Positions 10,060-19,234 are shown, counted from the first letter of the stretch. The stretch is 64,000 nt of DNA from Pseudomonas sp. RIT409 (GCF_003052515.2 NZ_QARE02000004.1:62001-126000); one strand, 5' to 3'. The notes: generated by a model not told the origin, from the sequence alone. Numbers and translations: made by a program.

Positions 10060-10977
10060 TCATCCCGGTGCCGCTCGCTCGGAATTCCCCAACAACCACT
10101 CCACCACTTTGCCGAGGTCCGAATCGGCGTCCGGCTCCCTTGCTGTGAGCAAATAGAAGCCCGCGTCAGTATCCATTACCTCATCTTCGTCCAGAGCCCT
10201 GACCAGCCCACCTCCCGCCAAGGCCCCGGTAACCAGCACTTCAGGCGCCAGGGCAATGCCCAGCCCGCGTTCGGCGGCTTCGATGGCCAGGCTGGTCTGG
10301 GAAAAGCGCTGCACGGTCGATGAGCTGGTCACGCCGCGGGCGGCGAACCATTTACTCCAGTTTTCGTGGGAATCGGCGATCAGTGGCGCATCCTCGGTCA
10401 GGTCGTTCAGGGTCTGCCAACGGTATTGGCGTTTCACACCCGGAGCGCAGACCGGAATGATGCTGCCCAGAAACAACGGATAGACGTGGCAACCCGGAAA
10501 AGGCGGCGTCCCCCAGCGAATCGCCATGTCCACCGCGTCATTGCCGTGCAGCGACCGCGCTGCGTTGCTGGCATCCACCATCACGGCCAGCGCAGGCTCT
10601 GCCTCGCTCAAATGGGCGAGCTTGGGGATCAGCCAACGGCTGGCGAACGCACCTGTCGTACTCAATGTCAACGTTCGCGTCCCCGAGCGGCGGGCGGTAA
10701 GCTCGCGGGTCGCATCGTTGACCAGATCGAGCGCCAGTTGCACTTTACTCAGAAAGCCCTGCGCTTCAGGCCATAATCGAGTGCCGCGAGGCAAACGCTC
10801 GAACAGGTCGACGCCCAGTTTCTGCTCCATCAACCGCACCTGTTGCGCGACCGCACCGGTGGTGATGTGCAACTCATCTGCAGCCGCGCGAAAACTGCCG
10901 AGCCTGGCGGTGGCTTCAAACGCGACGAGTTGGCCAAGTACGGTTTGGCCTTTGCGCATCAAGCGGGTTTCTTCCAT
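10060..10977 (-). CDS. LysR-family transcriptional regulator (GcvA-like)
   Basis: A 305-residue LysR regulator. The N-terminal HTH is at about residues 12-70 (EATARLGSFRAAADELHITTGAVAQQVR), followed by a periplasmic-binding-protein-like effector domain beginning around SGTRTLTLSTTGAFASRWL. This layout is that of the GcvA/AmpR subgroup. ATG 10977 is chosen because the preceding in-frame stretch lacks conserved sequence and the length is then typical. It is divergent from the SDR gene at 11115, with a TGTAG-N5-CTACA inverted repeat between, so the SDR is its likely target. Confidence 0.85.
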   Translation of the reverse strand: MEETRLMRKGQTVLGQLVAFEATARLGSFRAAADELHITTGAVAQQVRLMEQKLGVDLFERLPRGTRLWPEAQGFLSKVQLALDLVNDATRELTARRSGTRTLTLSTTGAFASRWLIPKLAHLSEAEPALAVMVDASNAARSLHGNDAVDMAIRWGTPPFPGCHVYPLFLGSIIPVCAPGVKRQYRWQTLNDLTEDAPLIADSHENWSKWFAARGVTSSSTVQRFSQTSLAIEAAERGLGIALAPEVLVTGALAGGGLVRALDEDEVMDTDAGFYLLTAREPDADSDLGKVVEWLLGNSERAAPG

Positions 10978-11019
10978 CGAATCATCACTCTCGTGAAGGA
11001 ATGAACATCGCCTCAAGTA

Positions 11020-11034
11020 TGTAGTTTTTCTACA
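11020..11034. promoter_or_regulatory. Candidate LysR-type operator
   Basis: The perfect inverted repeat TGTAG-TTTTT-CTACA fits the T-N11-A pattern of LysR-type regulators. It sits in the shared upstream region of the divergent LysR and SDR genes, 43 bp from the LysR start and about 80 bp from the SDR start. Confidence 0.5.
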
Positions 11035-11114
11035 CCCTCGCACAAAAAACATAGCTAGTGCGCTGGCGGTGGGTCTTTTAACGTGAGCGCTTTCATTCAA
11101 CAGAGGATTTGCAC

Positions 11115-11819
11115 ATGGCCAAACCTAAAGTTGCTCTCGTCATCGCAGGCGGCAGCGGGATGGGCGCCGCTGCCGCGCGGCGCCTGGCTGCCGATGGATT
11201 CAACGTGGGGATTCTGTCGTCATCTGGAAAAGGCGAAGCGCTGGCCCGTGAGTTGAACGGCATAGGGGTGACCGGCTCCAACCAGTCCGTCGAAGACATC
11301 CAGCGCCTGGTCTCGGCCGTGACTGATAAGTGGGGTCGCATCGACGTGCTCGTCAACAGCGCAGGCCACGGTCCACGTGCGCCCATTCTCGAAATCAGCG
11401 ATGAAGACTGGCACCGTGGCATGGAGGTGTACCTGCTGAACGTGATTCGCGCCACTCGCCTGGTGACCCCCCTGATGCAGCAACAGGGAGGCGGTTCGAT
11501 CATCAACATTTCGTCTGCTTGGACGTTCGAGCCAACCGAGCTGTTTCCGACCTCGGCGGTGTTTCGGGCAGGTCTCGCGTCGTTCACCAAGATCTTCACG
11601 CAGACCTACGCGGCGGACAACATCCGTATGAACAACGTCTTGCCCGGCTGGATCGACAGCCTGCCCGGCACCGACGAGCGCCGTGACAGCGTACCGCTCA
11701 AGCGTTACGGGACCAGCGAGGAAGTCGCTGCCACCATCGCGTTCCTGGCCTCCGAAGGCGCTGCGTACATCACCGGACAGAACCTGCGAGTGGACGGTGG
11801 GGTCACCCGATCGGTCTGA
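11115..11819 (+). CDS. Short-chain dehydrogenase/reductase-fold protein with altered active site
   Basis: SDR-fold protein of 234 residues. The cofactor motif AGGSGMG (11-17), the structural VNSAG (80-84) and NISS with the catalytic-type Ser134 are present. At the canonical 13-residue spacing from that Ser, however, the Tyr position is Ser147 and the Lys position is Arg151, so the YxxxK dyad is gone. The C-terminal motif TGQNLRVDGGV is intact. ATG 11115 follows AGAGG. It is divergent from a LysR regulator and probably controlled by it. A normal ketoreductase reaction is unlikely unless the chemistry is unusual. Confidence 0.8.
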   Translation: MAKPKVALVIAGGSGMGAAAARRLAADGFNVGILSSSGKGEALARELNGIGVTGSNQSVEDIQRLVSAVTDKWGRIDVLVNSAGHGPRAPILEISDEDWHRGMEVYLLNVIRATRLVTPLMQQQGGGSIINISSAWTFEPTELFPTSAVFRAGLASFTKIFTQTYAADNIRMNNVLPGWIDSLPGTDERRDSVPLKRYGTSEEVAATIAFLASEGAAYITGQNLRVDGGVTRSV

Positions 11820-12032
11820 GGCACCCGAATGGCTGGCTTTGAGTCGGCCTGAACACACGACCGGGCTGCGGGCCTCCCCTGCAAACGCAGTCCGTTTAAA
11901 CACGCAGATCACGCGCTCCACCCCTCCTCCCCCGCGCCGGCTGTGCAATTCATTTCTATTGAGTGCCGTTTTGCCGTAGCCTTCGTACCTGTCATCGTTC
12001 ATTGGTTCGCAAAGGCAAACGTCCACCTCTCC

Positions 12033-13172
12033 ATGCGCAAAGTTCTCGTCACGCTCACCGCTGTCGTGGTGGTGATTCTGCTCGTCAGCTACGGCCTCTG
12101 GACGAGCAAGCGCCGCGTTGGCCACTACCTCACCGACCTGCGCATTCAAGTGGTGGTCAATGACGGCCAGCCTGGCGACCGCGGCAACCTGCTGGGCATC
12201 CAGCCCGAACTCTTTCCATCCGACTACTCGAGCGTCAAGCGCTTGCATCGCAAGCTGGCGGCCTACCTTCAGCAAGCACGGGAGCATGGCCTGATCACCG
12301 ATAAGACCATCGTCGTGCTGCCCGAACACATCGGTACTTGGCTGTTCGCGGTGGACGAGAAGTCCCAGTTCTATCAAGCCGCGACGATTGACGAGGCGAT
12401 GAATTGGCTGGCCTTCAGCAACCCGCTGCTGTTCACCGATGCGGTTCTGCACGCCCGCGGCAAGAGCCGTATCGACGATGCTCGTTTGCGCATGAAAGCC
12501 CGAAGCATGGCCGAAAATTACCAGAGCCTGTTCGGCGGCCTGGCGCGAGAATTCGGCGTCACGCTCGTGGCGGGCTCCATCGTCCTGCCCAGTCCGAAGG
12601 TCCAGGCCGACAAGCTGATCATCGGCACCGGTGCGCTGTACAACAGCAGCCTGGTGTTCGGTCCCAACGGCCTTCCTTTGGGCCAGCCGCAACGTCAGCT
12701 ATTCCCCAGTTGGTACCAGCAGGGCTACATCCGGCCCGGCAAGGACGCGCCGCTGTATGTCATCGACACCCCGGCCGGGCGCCTGGCGACACTCATCGGC
12801 AGCGACAGCTGGTACCCCGACAATTACCTGCGCTTGAACGCCGAAGGTGCAGAATTGATCGCCGTCCCGGCCTTTGTCGCTGGAAGAAGCAGTTGGACGC
12901 AGCCCTGGCGCAGGGACAAGCACCAAGGCCTGGATCTGGGCCCGAAGCCATTGACCCAAGGCGAGGCATGGCGCCGTTTGACACTGGCCCCGATCAGCAC
13001 TGCCAAGGCCGGTATCAGCGTTTTCATGCGCGGACAATTCTGGGATCAGGGCAGCACCGGGCATAGCTTCGCGACACGGGGTGGTCAAAGCGTCGCCGAA
13101 CAGTCCATCAGCGCATCGCCCAAGGGCGCCAAGCCCGGCCATGGGGCGCGCCTGATCAACCTGTGGTTGTGA
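12033..13172 (+). CDS. Membrane-anchored nitrilase-fold protein, probably catalytically inactive
   Basis: A 379-residue carbon-nitrogen hydrolase superfamily protein with an N-terminal hydrophobic anchor (residues 3-23, VLVTLTAVVVVILLVSYGLW). The catalytic Glu is kept (PE98H). The Lys position, before LFP, is Gln220 with an adjacent Arg221, and the nucleophile segment reads LIG256SDSWYPDN where active members have ICxDxxFPE. Two of three triad residues therefore appear lost. ATG 12033 is preferred since the anchor begins there, although no clear Shine-Dalgarno is seen. The AraC gene starts 3 bp after its stop, so the two are co-transcribed. Confidence 0.72.
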   Translation: MRKVLVTLTAVVVVILLVSYGLWTSKRRVGHYLTDLRIQVVVNDGQPGDRGNLLGIQPELFPSDYSSVKRLHRKLAAYLQQAREHGLITDKTIVVLPEHIGTWLFAVDEKSQFYQAATIDEAMNWLAFSNPLLFTDAVLHARGKSRIDDARLRMKARSMAENYQSLFGGLAREFGVTLVAGSIVLPSPKVQADKLIIGTGALYNSSLVFGPNGLPLGQPQRQLFPSWYQQGYIRPGKDAPLYVIDTPAGRLATLIGSDSWYPDNYLRLNAEGAELIAVPAFVAGRSSWTQPWRRDKHQGLDLGPKPLTQGEAWRRLTLAPISTAKAGISVFMRGQFWDQGSTGHSFATRGGQSVAEQSISASPKGAKPGHGARLINLWL

Positions 13173-13175
13173 TCG

Positions 13176-14216
13176 ATGAGCCTGCCTCGCGTTCGTCTGG
13201 GCGACCTGTCCGTCGGCTTCGTGCACAGCCTTGCCGATGCCGTGCGCGGGCTTGGCCAGGATCCTCTGCCACTGCTCGAACAATACGGTCTCGACGCCGC
13301 CCGCCTGGGCGAAGCCGGGGCGCGTCTTTCCATCCCGCGCTACATGCGTCTGGGCCACGCGGCCATTGAGCTGACGGGCACCGCGTCGCTGGGTTTGCAC
13401 ATGGGCCAGTCGAGCCACATGAGCCAGGCCGGACTTGCCGGCATCACGGCTGCTCAAGCGCCAACGGTGCGAGAAGCGGCGCGCACGCTGATTCGCTTCG
13501 AAGCGTTGTACGGTACCAATTACCGGGGTCAGTCAACGTTTCAGGAAGATCATCAAGGCGCCTGGCTGCGCTTTTACTCGATCAGCCCCTATAACGATTA
13601 CAACCGCTTCGTCGTCGATTCGATTCTCAGCGGGTGGCTGCATCAGTTATCGACTTTGGCGCACGCGCCGGTCATCGCCGAAGAAGTGGATATCGAATTC
13701 GCTGCCCCGAGCTATGCCGAAGCATATGCCGGATTGAGTTCGCAGCCGGTGAGGTTCGGTGCAGCGAACAATCAGTTGCGCCTGAGCCTGCACAGCCTGG
13801 CACTGCGCAATCCTGACCACGTCCCCAGCACCTGGCGGCATCTGGTGCAACTGTGCGAACGGGAACTGGAACACATGACCCGCACACGCACGCTGCGCGA
13901 GCGCATCACTCAACTCCTCGGGCCCTTGCTGAGCGGAGGGCGGGAACCGGACCTGCAGGAAGTCGCGGTGCGGTTGAGGCTGCCGACCTGGACGTTACGG
14001 CGACGACTGGCCGACGAAGGGACGCGCTTTGGCGCGATCCTCAACGACACGCGCCGTGATTTGGCCATGACGTACATCCGCGACACGGAACTGGCATTCG
14101 GTGAAATAGCCTACTTGTTGGGCTTCGCCTCGGCCGAGGCGTTTCAGCGGGCCTTCAAACGCTGGAACGGTCAGACTCCCGGAGAGTTTCGCCGGAGCCA
14201 ACGTCATTCGGACTGA
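13176..14216 (+). CDS. AraC-family transcriptional regulator (arabinose-binding-domain type)
   Basis: A 346-residue regulator. The N-terminal ligand or dimerisation domain is of the PF12625 type (about 20-210), and the C-terminal AraC HTH pair (about 235-340) ends with FASAEAFQRAFKRWNGQTPGEFR. This architecture is shared with OruR and similar pseudomonad regulators. ATG 13176 lies 3 bp after the stop of the nitrilase-like gene, so translation is probably coupled. The effector is unknown; co-transcription suggests the nitrilase-fold protein takes part in the same response. Confidence 0.85.
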   Translation: MSLPRVRLGDLSVGFVHSLADAVRGLGQDPLPLLEQYGLDAARLGEAGARLSIPRYMRLGHAAIELTGTASLGLHMGQSSHMSQAGLAGITAAQAPTVREAARTLIRFEALYGTNYRGQSTFQEDHQGAWLRFYSISPYNDYNRFVVDSILSGWLHQLSTLAHAPVIAEEVDIEFAAPSYAEAYAGLSSQPVRFGAANNQLRLSLHSLALRNPDHVPSTWRHLVQLCERELEHMTRTRTLRERITQLLGPLLSGGREPDLQEVAVRLRLPTWTLRRRLADEGTRFGAILNDTRRDLAMTYIRDTELAFGEIAYLLGFASAEAFQRAFKRWNGQTPGEFRRSQRHSD

Positions 14217-14235
14217 TCAAATCGATCGCTGTTGC

Positions 14236-14322
14236 CTACAGCTCTGTCGCATCATCGGCAGGTTCGAGCGGGTCGAGTTCGTACGCCTGATACTCCAGCA
14301 GTTCTTCCTGATAATCGTCCAT
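14236..14322 (-). CDS. Candidate 28-residue acidic microprotein
   Basis: Short ORF beginning MDDYQEELLEYQ, with a GAGGG Shine-Dalgarno eight bases before the ATG. It has 11 Asp/Glu, no Lys or Arg, and two Pro near the middle. It runs opposite to the AraC and ilvA genes and shares its upstream region with the ilvA leader. I do not recognise the family. The RBS and the biased composition support translation, but the size makes chance possible. Confidence 0.45.
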   Translation of the reverse strand: MDDYQEELLEYQAYELDPLEPADDATEL

Positions 14323-14489
14323 TGCTCATGCCCTCGTGGCAGTTCTATGCATTTCGGTGCTTGGCGGTCGTGTTCAGCGACTGGTTTCACTGACCACAGG
14401 CATCAGCCTAAAGTGCCCCGATGAACGAAACATGAAAGCTTCTTGAACAATCGTCGGAGGCAAGCGGGCACGATGTCGCCAAATGGCGC

Positions 14490-14519
14490 TTGACGGCTGC
14501 GTCTCGCTCACCCTAGTCT
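14490..14519 (+). promoter_or_regulatory. Putative ilvA leader promoter
   Basis: TTGACG (14490-14495) and TAGTCT (14514-14519) are separated by 18 bp (or CTAGTC by 17). Transcription would start around 14525-14528, at the leader-peptide ATG (14527). Confidence 0.5.
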
Positions 14520-14526
14520 TCGCTCC

Positions 14527-14589
14527 ATGAACGCATTCCTGCACGCCGTCAGCCGAATTATTACCGCCATTCCAGTCATGGCGGGTTAG
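14527..14589 (+). CDS. ilvA leader peptide
   Basis: A 20-residue leader, MNAFLHAVSRIITAIPVMAG, with Ile at codons 11, 12 and 15 (all ATT), a Thr codon between them and Val just after. It precedes a terminator and the isoleucine biosynthetic gene ilvA. Its stop codon overlaps the first segment of the competing RNA structures. No Shine-Dalgarno is visible, and the predicted transcript starts at or beside the ATG. Ribosome stalling at the Ile codons is the expected sensor of charged tRNA-Ile. Confidence 0.72.
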   Translation: MNAFLHAVSRIITAIPVMAG

Positions 14590-14630
14590 CCGACGCTTGC
14601 ACCGAACCCGCCCTTGAGGCGGGTTTTTTC
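14580..14630 (+). promoter_or_regulatory. ilvA transcription attenuator: terminator and antiterminator
   Basis: Segment A GGCGGGTT (14580-14587), segment B AACCCGCC (14605-14612) and segment C GGCGGGTT (14618-14625) are mutually complementary, and A and C are identical. B:C with a 5-nt loop and the following T run forms an intrinsic terminator. A:B forms an antiterminator. A ribosome reaching the leader stop (14587-14589) would cover A and favour termination; one stalled at the Ile codons would leave A free and favour read-through into ilvA. Confidence 0.78.
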
Positions 14631-14673
14631 TTTCTGTCTCCCGGGCCCAAGACCTCGAACCAAGGAGTCAGAC

Positions 14674-14747
14674 ATGATCAGCATCCGCCCTTCGCTTGCT
14701 GCTTTCTCGAATCAGCTTTTCGCCGCGCATACGACGGGAACCACACG

Positions 14748-14751
<4 letters not shown>
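14674..14751 (+). CDS. Candidate 25-residue ORF translationally coupled to ilvA
   Basis: ORF beginning MISIRPSLAAFS, with a strong AAGGAG six bases upstream of its ATG. Its TGA overlaps the ilvA ATG as ATGA (14748-14751). The ilvA start itself has only a poor GGGA upstream, so ribosomes terminating on this ORF may feed ilvA. It lies after the attenuator terminator. The peptide is unrecognised and may matter only as a translated leader. Confidence 0.55.
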
Positions 14752-16301
<1,550 letters not shown>

Positions 16302-16345
16302 CCCGTAGGAGCGCGCTTGCCCGCGATCTGGCGCGCAGCGGCAGC
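16302..16345 (+). repeat. Single Pseudomonas-type REP element
   Basis: The stretch GTAGGAGCGCGCTTGCCCGC, followed by GAT, directly after ilvA is the typical pseudomonad REP sequence. It shares 17 bases with the REPIN at 61756-61849. Only one copy is present, with no inverted partner nearby. The rest of the gap to 16390 has no recognised feature. Confidence 0.7.
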
Positions 16346-16390
16346 AAACCCAAACGACGCGGTTTGCCTGATACAACGCGATTGTCTGGA

Positions 16391-17260
16391 TCACTGCGTC
16401 GGCGAGGTCACCGGCGGCGTTTCAGCTTGAGGGGCTGGAGCTACTTGAGGAGCTGGCGCTACGGCCGGGGCTTGCGTTGCGGGTTCGGTTGTCTCGACCT
16501 TGACCGGCTCGGGCTCCGCCGGGGCCGGCATCGGCTCACTGCCTTGCTCGGCTGTCGGGGTTTGCGGCGTCGTCGGCGTGGCCAATGCAGCCGGCGCGAC
16601 GGCAGCCGCTTCGGCTGGCTTCTGTTCGGCTTGAGCGGGAGGCTCTGCTTGCGCGGAAGCCTTTCCGGCAGCAGGTTCGGGCATGCCCAGATCGGTCTTG
16701 GGTTTCTCTTCTATGTGCGCAGCCTGCTTGACTTCAGGCGGCAGGAAGTTTTCCACCAACGCGAAGAAACGGTCGTAGAACTTGGGTGATGCCACAGTCT
16801 CGCTGGCCACCTTGACCATGGAGTCGTCGGTCGAGCCAATCGGCATCGACACCGAACCGAGCACCCCGACGCCAAGACTGGCCGAGTTGTTCACCTTCTT
16901 CAGCGCATAACGGTCCTGCAGGGCATTGGCGAACATGGTCGCCTTACCATCGGCAGCCCCATCTGCGGCACAGACCACATTGAAGCTGATCTCCATGTGT
17001 GTCTCGCCGGTCTGCTGGAAGCTCTTGTGACCGGCGATCATCTTCGGATCGTTGCTCGTGATGATGTACCCCTGACTGAGGAGCGCACGCCGTGCCGCTT
17101 CACAAGTGGCCGCATCGGACACCGGGTAATTGCGTGAGAAGGTCCCGGCATCATCGAAGTTTTCATGTTCGTAGACAGCCTGCTTCTTGGACGAGCAGCC
17201 TGCGGCAGCCAGCAGGGCGAACACCCAGCACGCGGTACGAAAGCTCAGTAATCTAGACAT
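16391..17260 (-). CDS. DUF2242-domain lipoprotein
   Basis: Predicted lipoprotein of 289 residues. The signal peptide MSRLLSFRTACWVFALLAAAGC has a lipobox Cys at about residue 22. A conserved DUF2242 region follows (about 30-185), then a Pro/Ala/Glu-rich low-complexity tail of about 110 residues that could span the periplasm. ATG 17260 is chosen because the signal peptide begins there and GGGA lies eight bases upstream; the longer frame upstream shows no protein-like conservation. Function is unknown. It lies 242 bp downstream of aroA on the same strand; that gap shows no clear signal. Confidence 0.75.
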   Translation of the reverse strand: MSRLLSFRTACWVFALLAAAGCSSKKQAVYEHENFDDAGTFSRNYPVSDAATCEAARRALLSQGYIITSNDPKMIAGHKSFQQTGETHMEISFNVVCAADGAADGKATMFANALQDRYALKKVNNSASLGVGVLGSVSMPIGSTDDSMVKVASETVASPKFYDRFFALVENFLPPEVKQAAHIEEKPKTDLGMPEPAAGKASAQAEPPAQAEQKPAEAAAVAPAALATPTTPQTPTAEQGSEPMPAPAEPEPVKVETTEPATQAPAVAPAPQVAPAPQAETPPVTSPTQ

Positions 17261-17502
17261 CGAACATCCCGGGAAATAGGTCAACAGAACAGTAGACCGG
17301 AGAAAACGCCGGTAAGTCTGCAACAAAGCCTTGCATGGGATCAACGCGCAGTTTGCAACCCTGACGCCGCAGCACGTTATCCACAACCGCTCGGCGTGCT
17401 GCAAAGGGCGCCAGGCGGGGAGTTGGGGAACAAGGCGGCACACTGACCGCCCTCCTTCAAGCCGTCGAACGGAGGCAGGAATCGACTGACGGTCCAGGGC
17501 CT

Positions 17503-18768
17503 TCAGACCACGCCACGCTCCAGCCGCACACCGAGAAACTCCAGCGCACGCCAGTAACCCGGATAGGTCTTGCCTACGCATTCCGGATCCTGAATGCGAA
17601 TGCCCGACACTTTCAGCCCGGCGAGCGCAAAACACATCGCGATCCGATGGTCGGAGTGGGTGTCGATCAACCCCGCGCTGACCGTGCCCGCCAATCCCGG
17701 ATCGGAAGCCACCAGCAAGTCATCGCCCTCGACCGTTGCCAGGCCCGGCCGCACTTGGTTGAGGCCGTCGTACAACGCCTGCACGCGATCACACTCTTTT
17801 ACCCGCAGGTTGGCCAGGTCGACGAAACGCACCGGCGTTTCATTGAAAGCCGCCAGAACGGCCAGCGTCGGAATGGCATCCTGCATTTGCGAGCCATTGA
17901 TCACCGCTTGCATATGAGGAAATTGGGCGATCATTTCCATCGCTTTGGCGTCTGGCTGGGTAAACGCCTGGGCTGCGACGCCCAAATCGATTTTCCCACC
18001 GGTCAGGGCTTCAGCAGCCCAGAGGTAAGTGGCGGCGGAAGCGTCAGGCTCGATCTGATAATCGCACGCGGTGTAACCCGTCGGCGAAACACGCCACAGC
18101 GCATCGCTGACGACCTCGACCTCGGCGCCGAAGGCGCGCATACAGGCCAGGGTCAGGTCAATGTAGCCGCGAGCGCCGATTTCCTTGCCGGTCAGGGCGA
18201 CTTCGATTGGGGCGGCCCCGCAGGCCGCGACCATCAGCAGTGCTGAAACGTACTGACTGGACAGACCACCGTCGATTTCAAAACGCGTCGCCTTGATGGC
18301 ACCGCTGCCCTGAATGACCACCGGCGGACATCCGGTGGCGCTCTGGGCACTCAGGCCACCTTTGCGCAGCGACTCCAGCAGCGGCCCAATGGGACGCTTC
18401 TGCATGTAATGGTCGCCATCCAGGGTCACCGTGCCATTGACCGTCGCGACCGCAGCCGTCAGGAAGCGCACTGCGGTGCCAGCGTTGCCCAGAAACAGAG
18501 GACCTTCTGGAACGTCCAGACTGCCTTTGCTGGTGACGACGAAGCTGGTGTCGTCCGGCTCTTCGATCACCACGCCCATTTGCCGGAGCGCATTGGACAT
18601 GTGCCGGGTGTCATCGCTTTTCAATGCGCCGCGCAAGTGACTGGTGCCTTTAGCCAGAGCCGCCAGCAGCAGCGCCCGGTTGGTAATCGACTTCGAGCCT
18701 GGTGGCGCGACATGCCCCGTCAACGGTACGCCCGGTGGGATCACAGTGATGGTTTGGTTCATGCCCAT
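17503..18768 (-). CDS. aroA: Stand-alone EPSP synthase (3-phosphoshikimate 1-carboxyvinyltransferase)
   Basis: Shikimate-pathway enzyme of 421 residues joining shikimate 3-phosphate and phosphoenolpyruvate to make EPSP. PPGSKSITNRALLLAALA near the N-terminus, LFLGNAGTAVRFL (91-103) and the late DHRIAM segment are recognisable. At the position of E. coli Pro101 in the PEP/glyphosate site this protein has Phe102. It is not fused to prephenate dehydrogenase, unlike the TyrA-AroA fusion known in pseudomonads. ATG 18768 has GGAG nine bases upstream; ATG 18762 is the alternative. No other aro gene is adjacent. Confidence 0.9.
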   Translation of the reverse strand: MGMNQTITVIPPGVPLTGHVAPPGSKSITNRALLLAALAKGTSHLRGALKSDDTRHMSNALRQMGVVIEEPDDTSFVVTSKGSLDVPEGPLFLGNAGTAVRFLTAAVATVNGTVTLDGDHYMQKRPIGPLLESLRKGGLSAQSATGCPPVVIQGSGAIKATRFEIDGGLSSQYVSALLMVAACGAAPIEVALTGKEIGARGYIDLTLACMRAFGAEVEVVSDALWRVSPTGYTACDYQIEPDASAATYLWAAEALTGGKIDLGVAAQAFTQPDAKAMEMIAQFPHMQAVINGSQMQDAIPTLAVLAAFNETPVRFVDLANLRVKECDRVQALYDGLNQVRPGLATVEGDDLLVASDPGLAGTVSAGLIDTHSDHRIAMCFALAGLKVSGIRIQDPECVGKTYPGYWRALEFLGVRLERGVV

Positions 18769-18888
18769 GGTCCAGCTCTCCAAAGTCGAAATCAGCGCGG
18801 CTCAAACAAGCCGCCAATCATGGCATTTATCGGGACGCAACGCAGCACCGCATCCGCAGTGCTCAACGAGGGGGTTAAATCGCAGGCA

Positions 18889-18915
18889 CAAAAAAAGCGA
18901 CGCCAAGGTCGCTTT
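18889..18915 (-). terminator. Terminator of the tRNA operon
   Basis: On the minus strand AAAGCGAC (18915-18908), a 6-nt loop and GTCGCTTT (18901-18894) are followed by more T residues. It lies downstream of the two tRNA-Asp genes. Confidence 0.8.
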
Positions 18916-18957
18916 CTTTGTCGTTTCAAGGTGTTCAAGGGGCCTTGAAACTGTATA

Positions 18958-19034
18958 TGGCGCAGCGGACGGGACTCGAACCCGCGACCCCCGGCGTGAC
19001 AGGCCGGTATTCTAACCGACTGAACTACCGCTGC
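18958..19034 (-). tRNA. tRNA-Asp (GTC), copy 2 of operon
   Basis: A 77-nt gene with the CCA end encoded. The acceptor stem is GCAGCGG/CCGCTGC, the anticodon loop CTGTCAC carries GTC, and the T-loop GGTTCGAGTC is canonical. It closely matches the E. coli tRNA-Asp sequence. It is identical to the copy exactly 200 bp upstream in the operon. Confidence 0.97.
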
Positions 19035-19157
19035 GTGTCGCACAGACTTGCATCTGTTTAACTCTGTCGAAACCAGCTTGATGTGCCAGTTTCAATGACT
19101 CTGACCAGAAGCGTTCGCTTAACGGTCTCGAACCGGAAACATCCGATTCGTAAAATA

Positions 19158-19234
19158 TGGCGCAGCGGACGGGACTCGAACCCGCGACCCCCGGCGTGAC
19201 AGGCCGGTATTCTAACCGACTGAACTACCGCTGC
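19158..19234 (-). tRNA. tRNA-Asp (GTC), copy 1 of operon
   Basis: Identical 77-nt copy of the neighbouring tRNA-Asp, with anticodon GTC and encoded CCA. It lies between tRNA-Val and the second tRNA-Asp on the same strand. Confidence 0.97.

Noticed and set aside
11820..12032. Gap between SDR and nitrilase-like genes, checked for REP sequences or promoters
   Set aside because: No REP core, clear -35/-10 pair or terminator could be supported.
18958..19234. Possible integration site at the duplicated tRNA-Asp genes
   Set aside because: Both tRNAs are complete and no integrase or truncated tRNA fragment lies nearby; it is an ordinary tandem tRNA operon.
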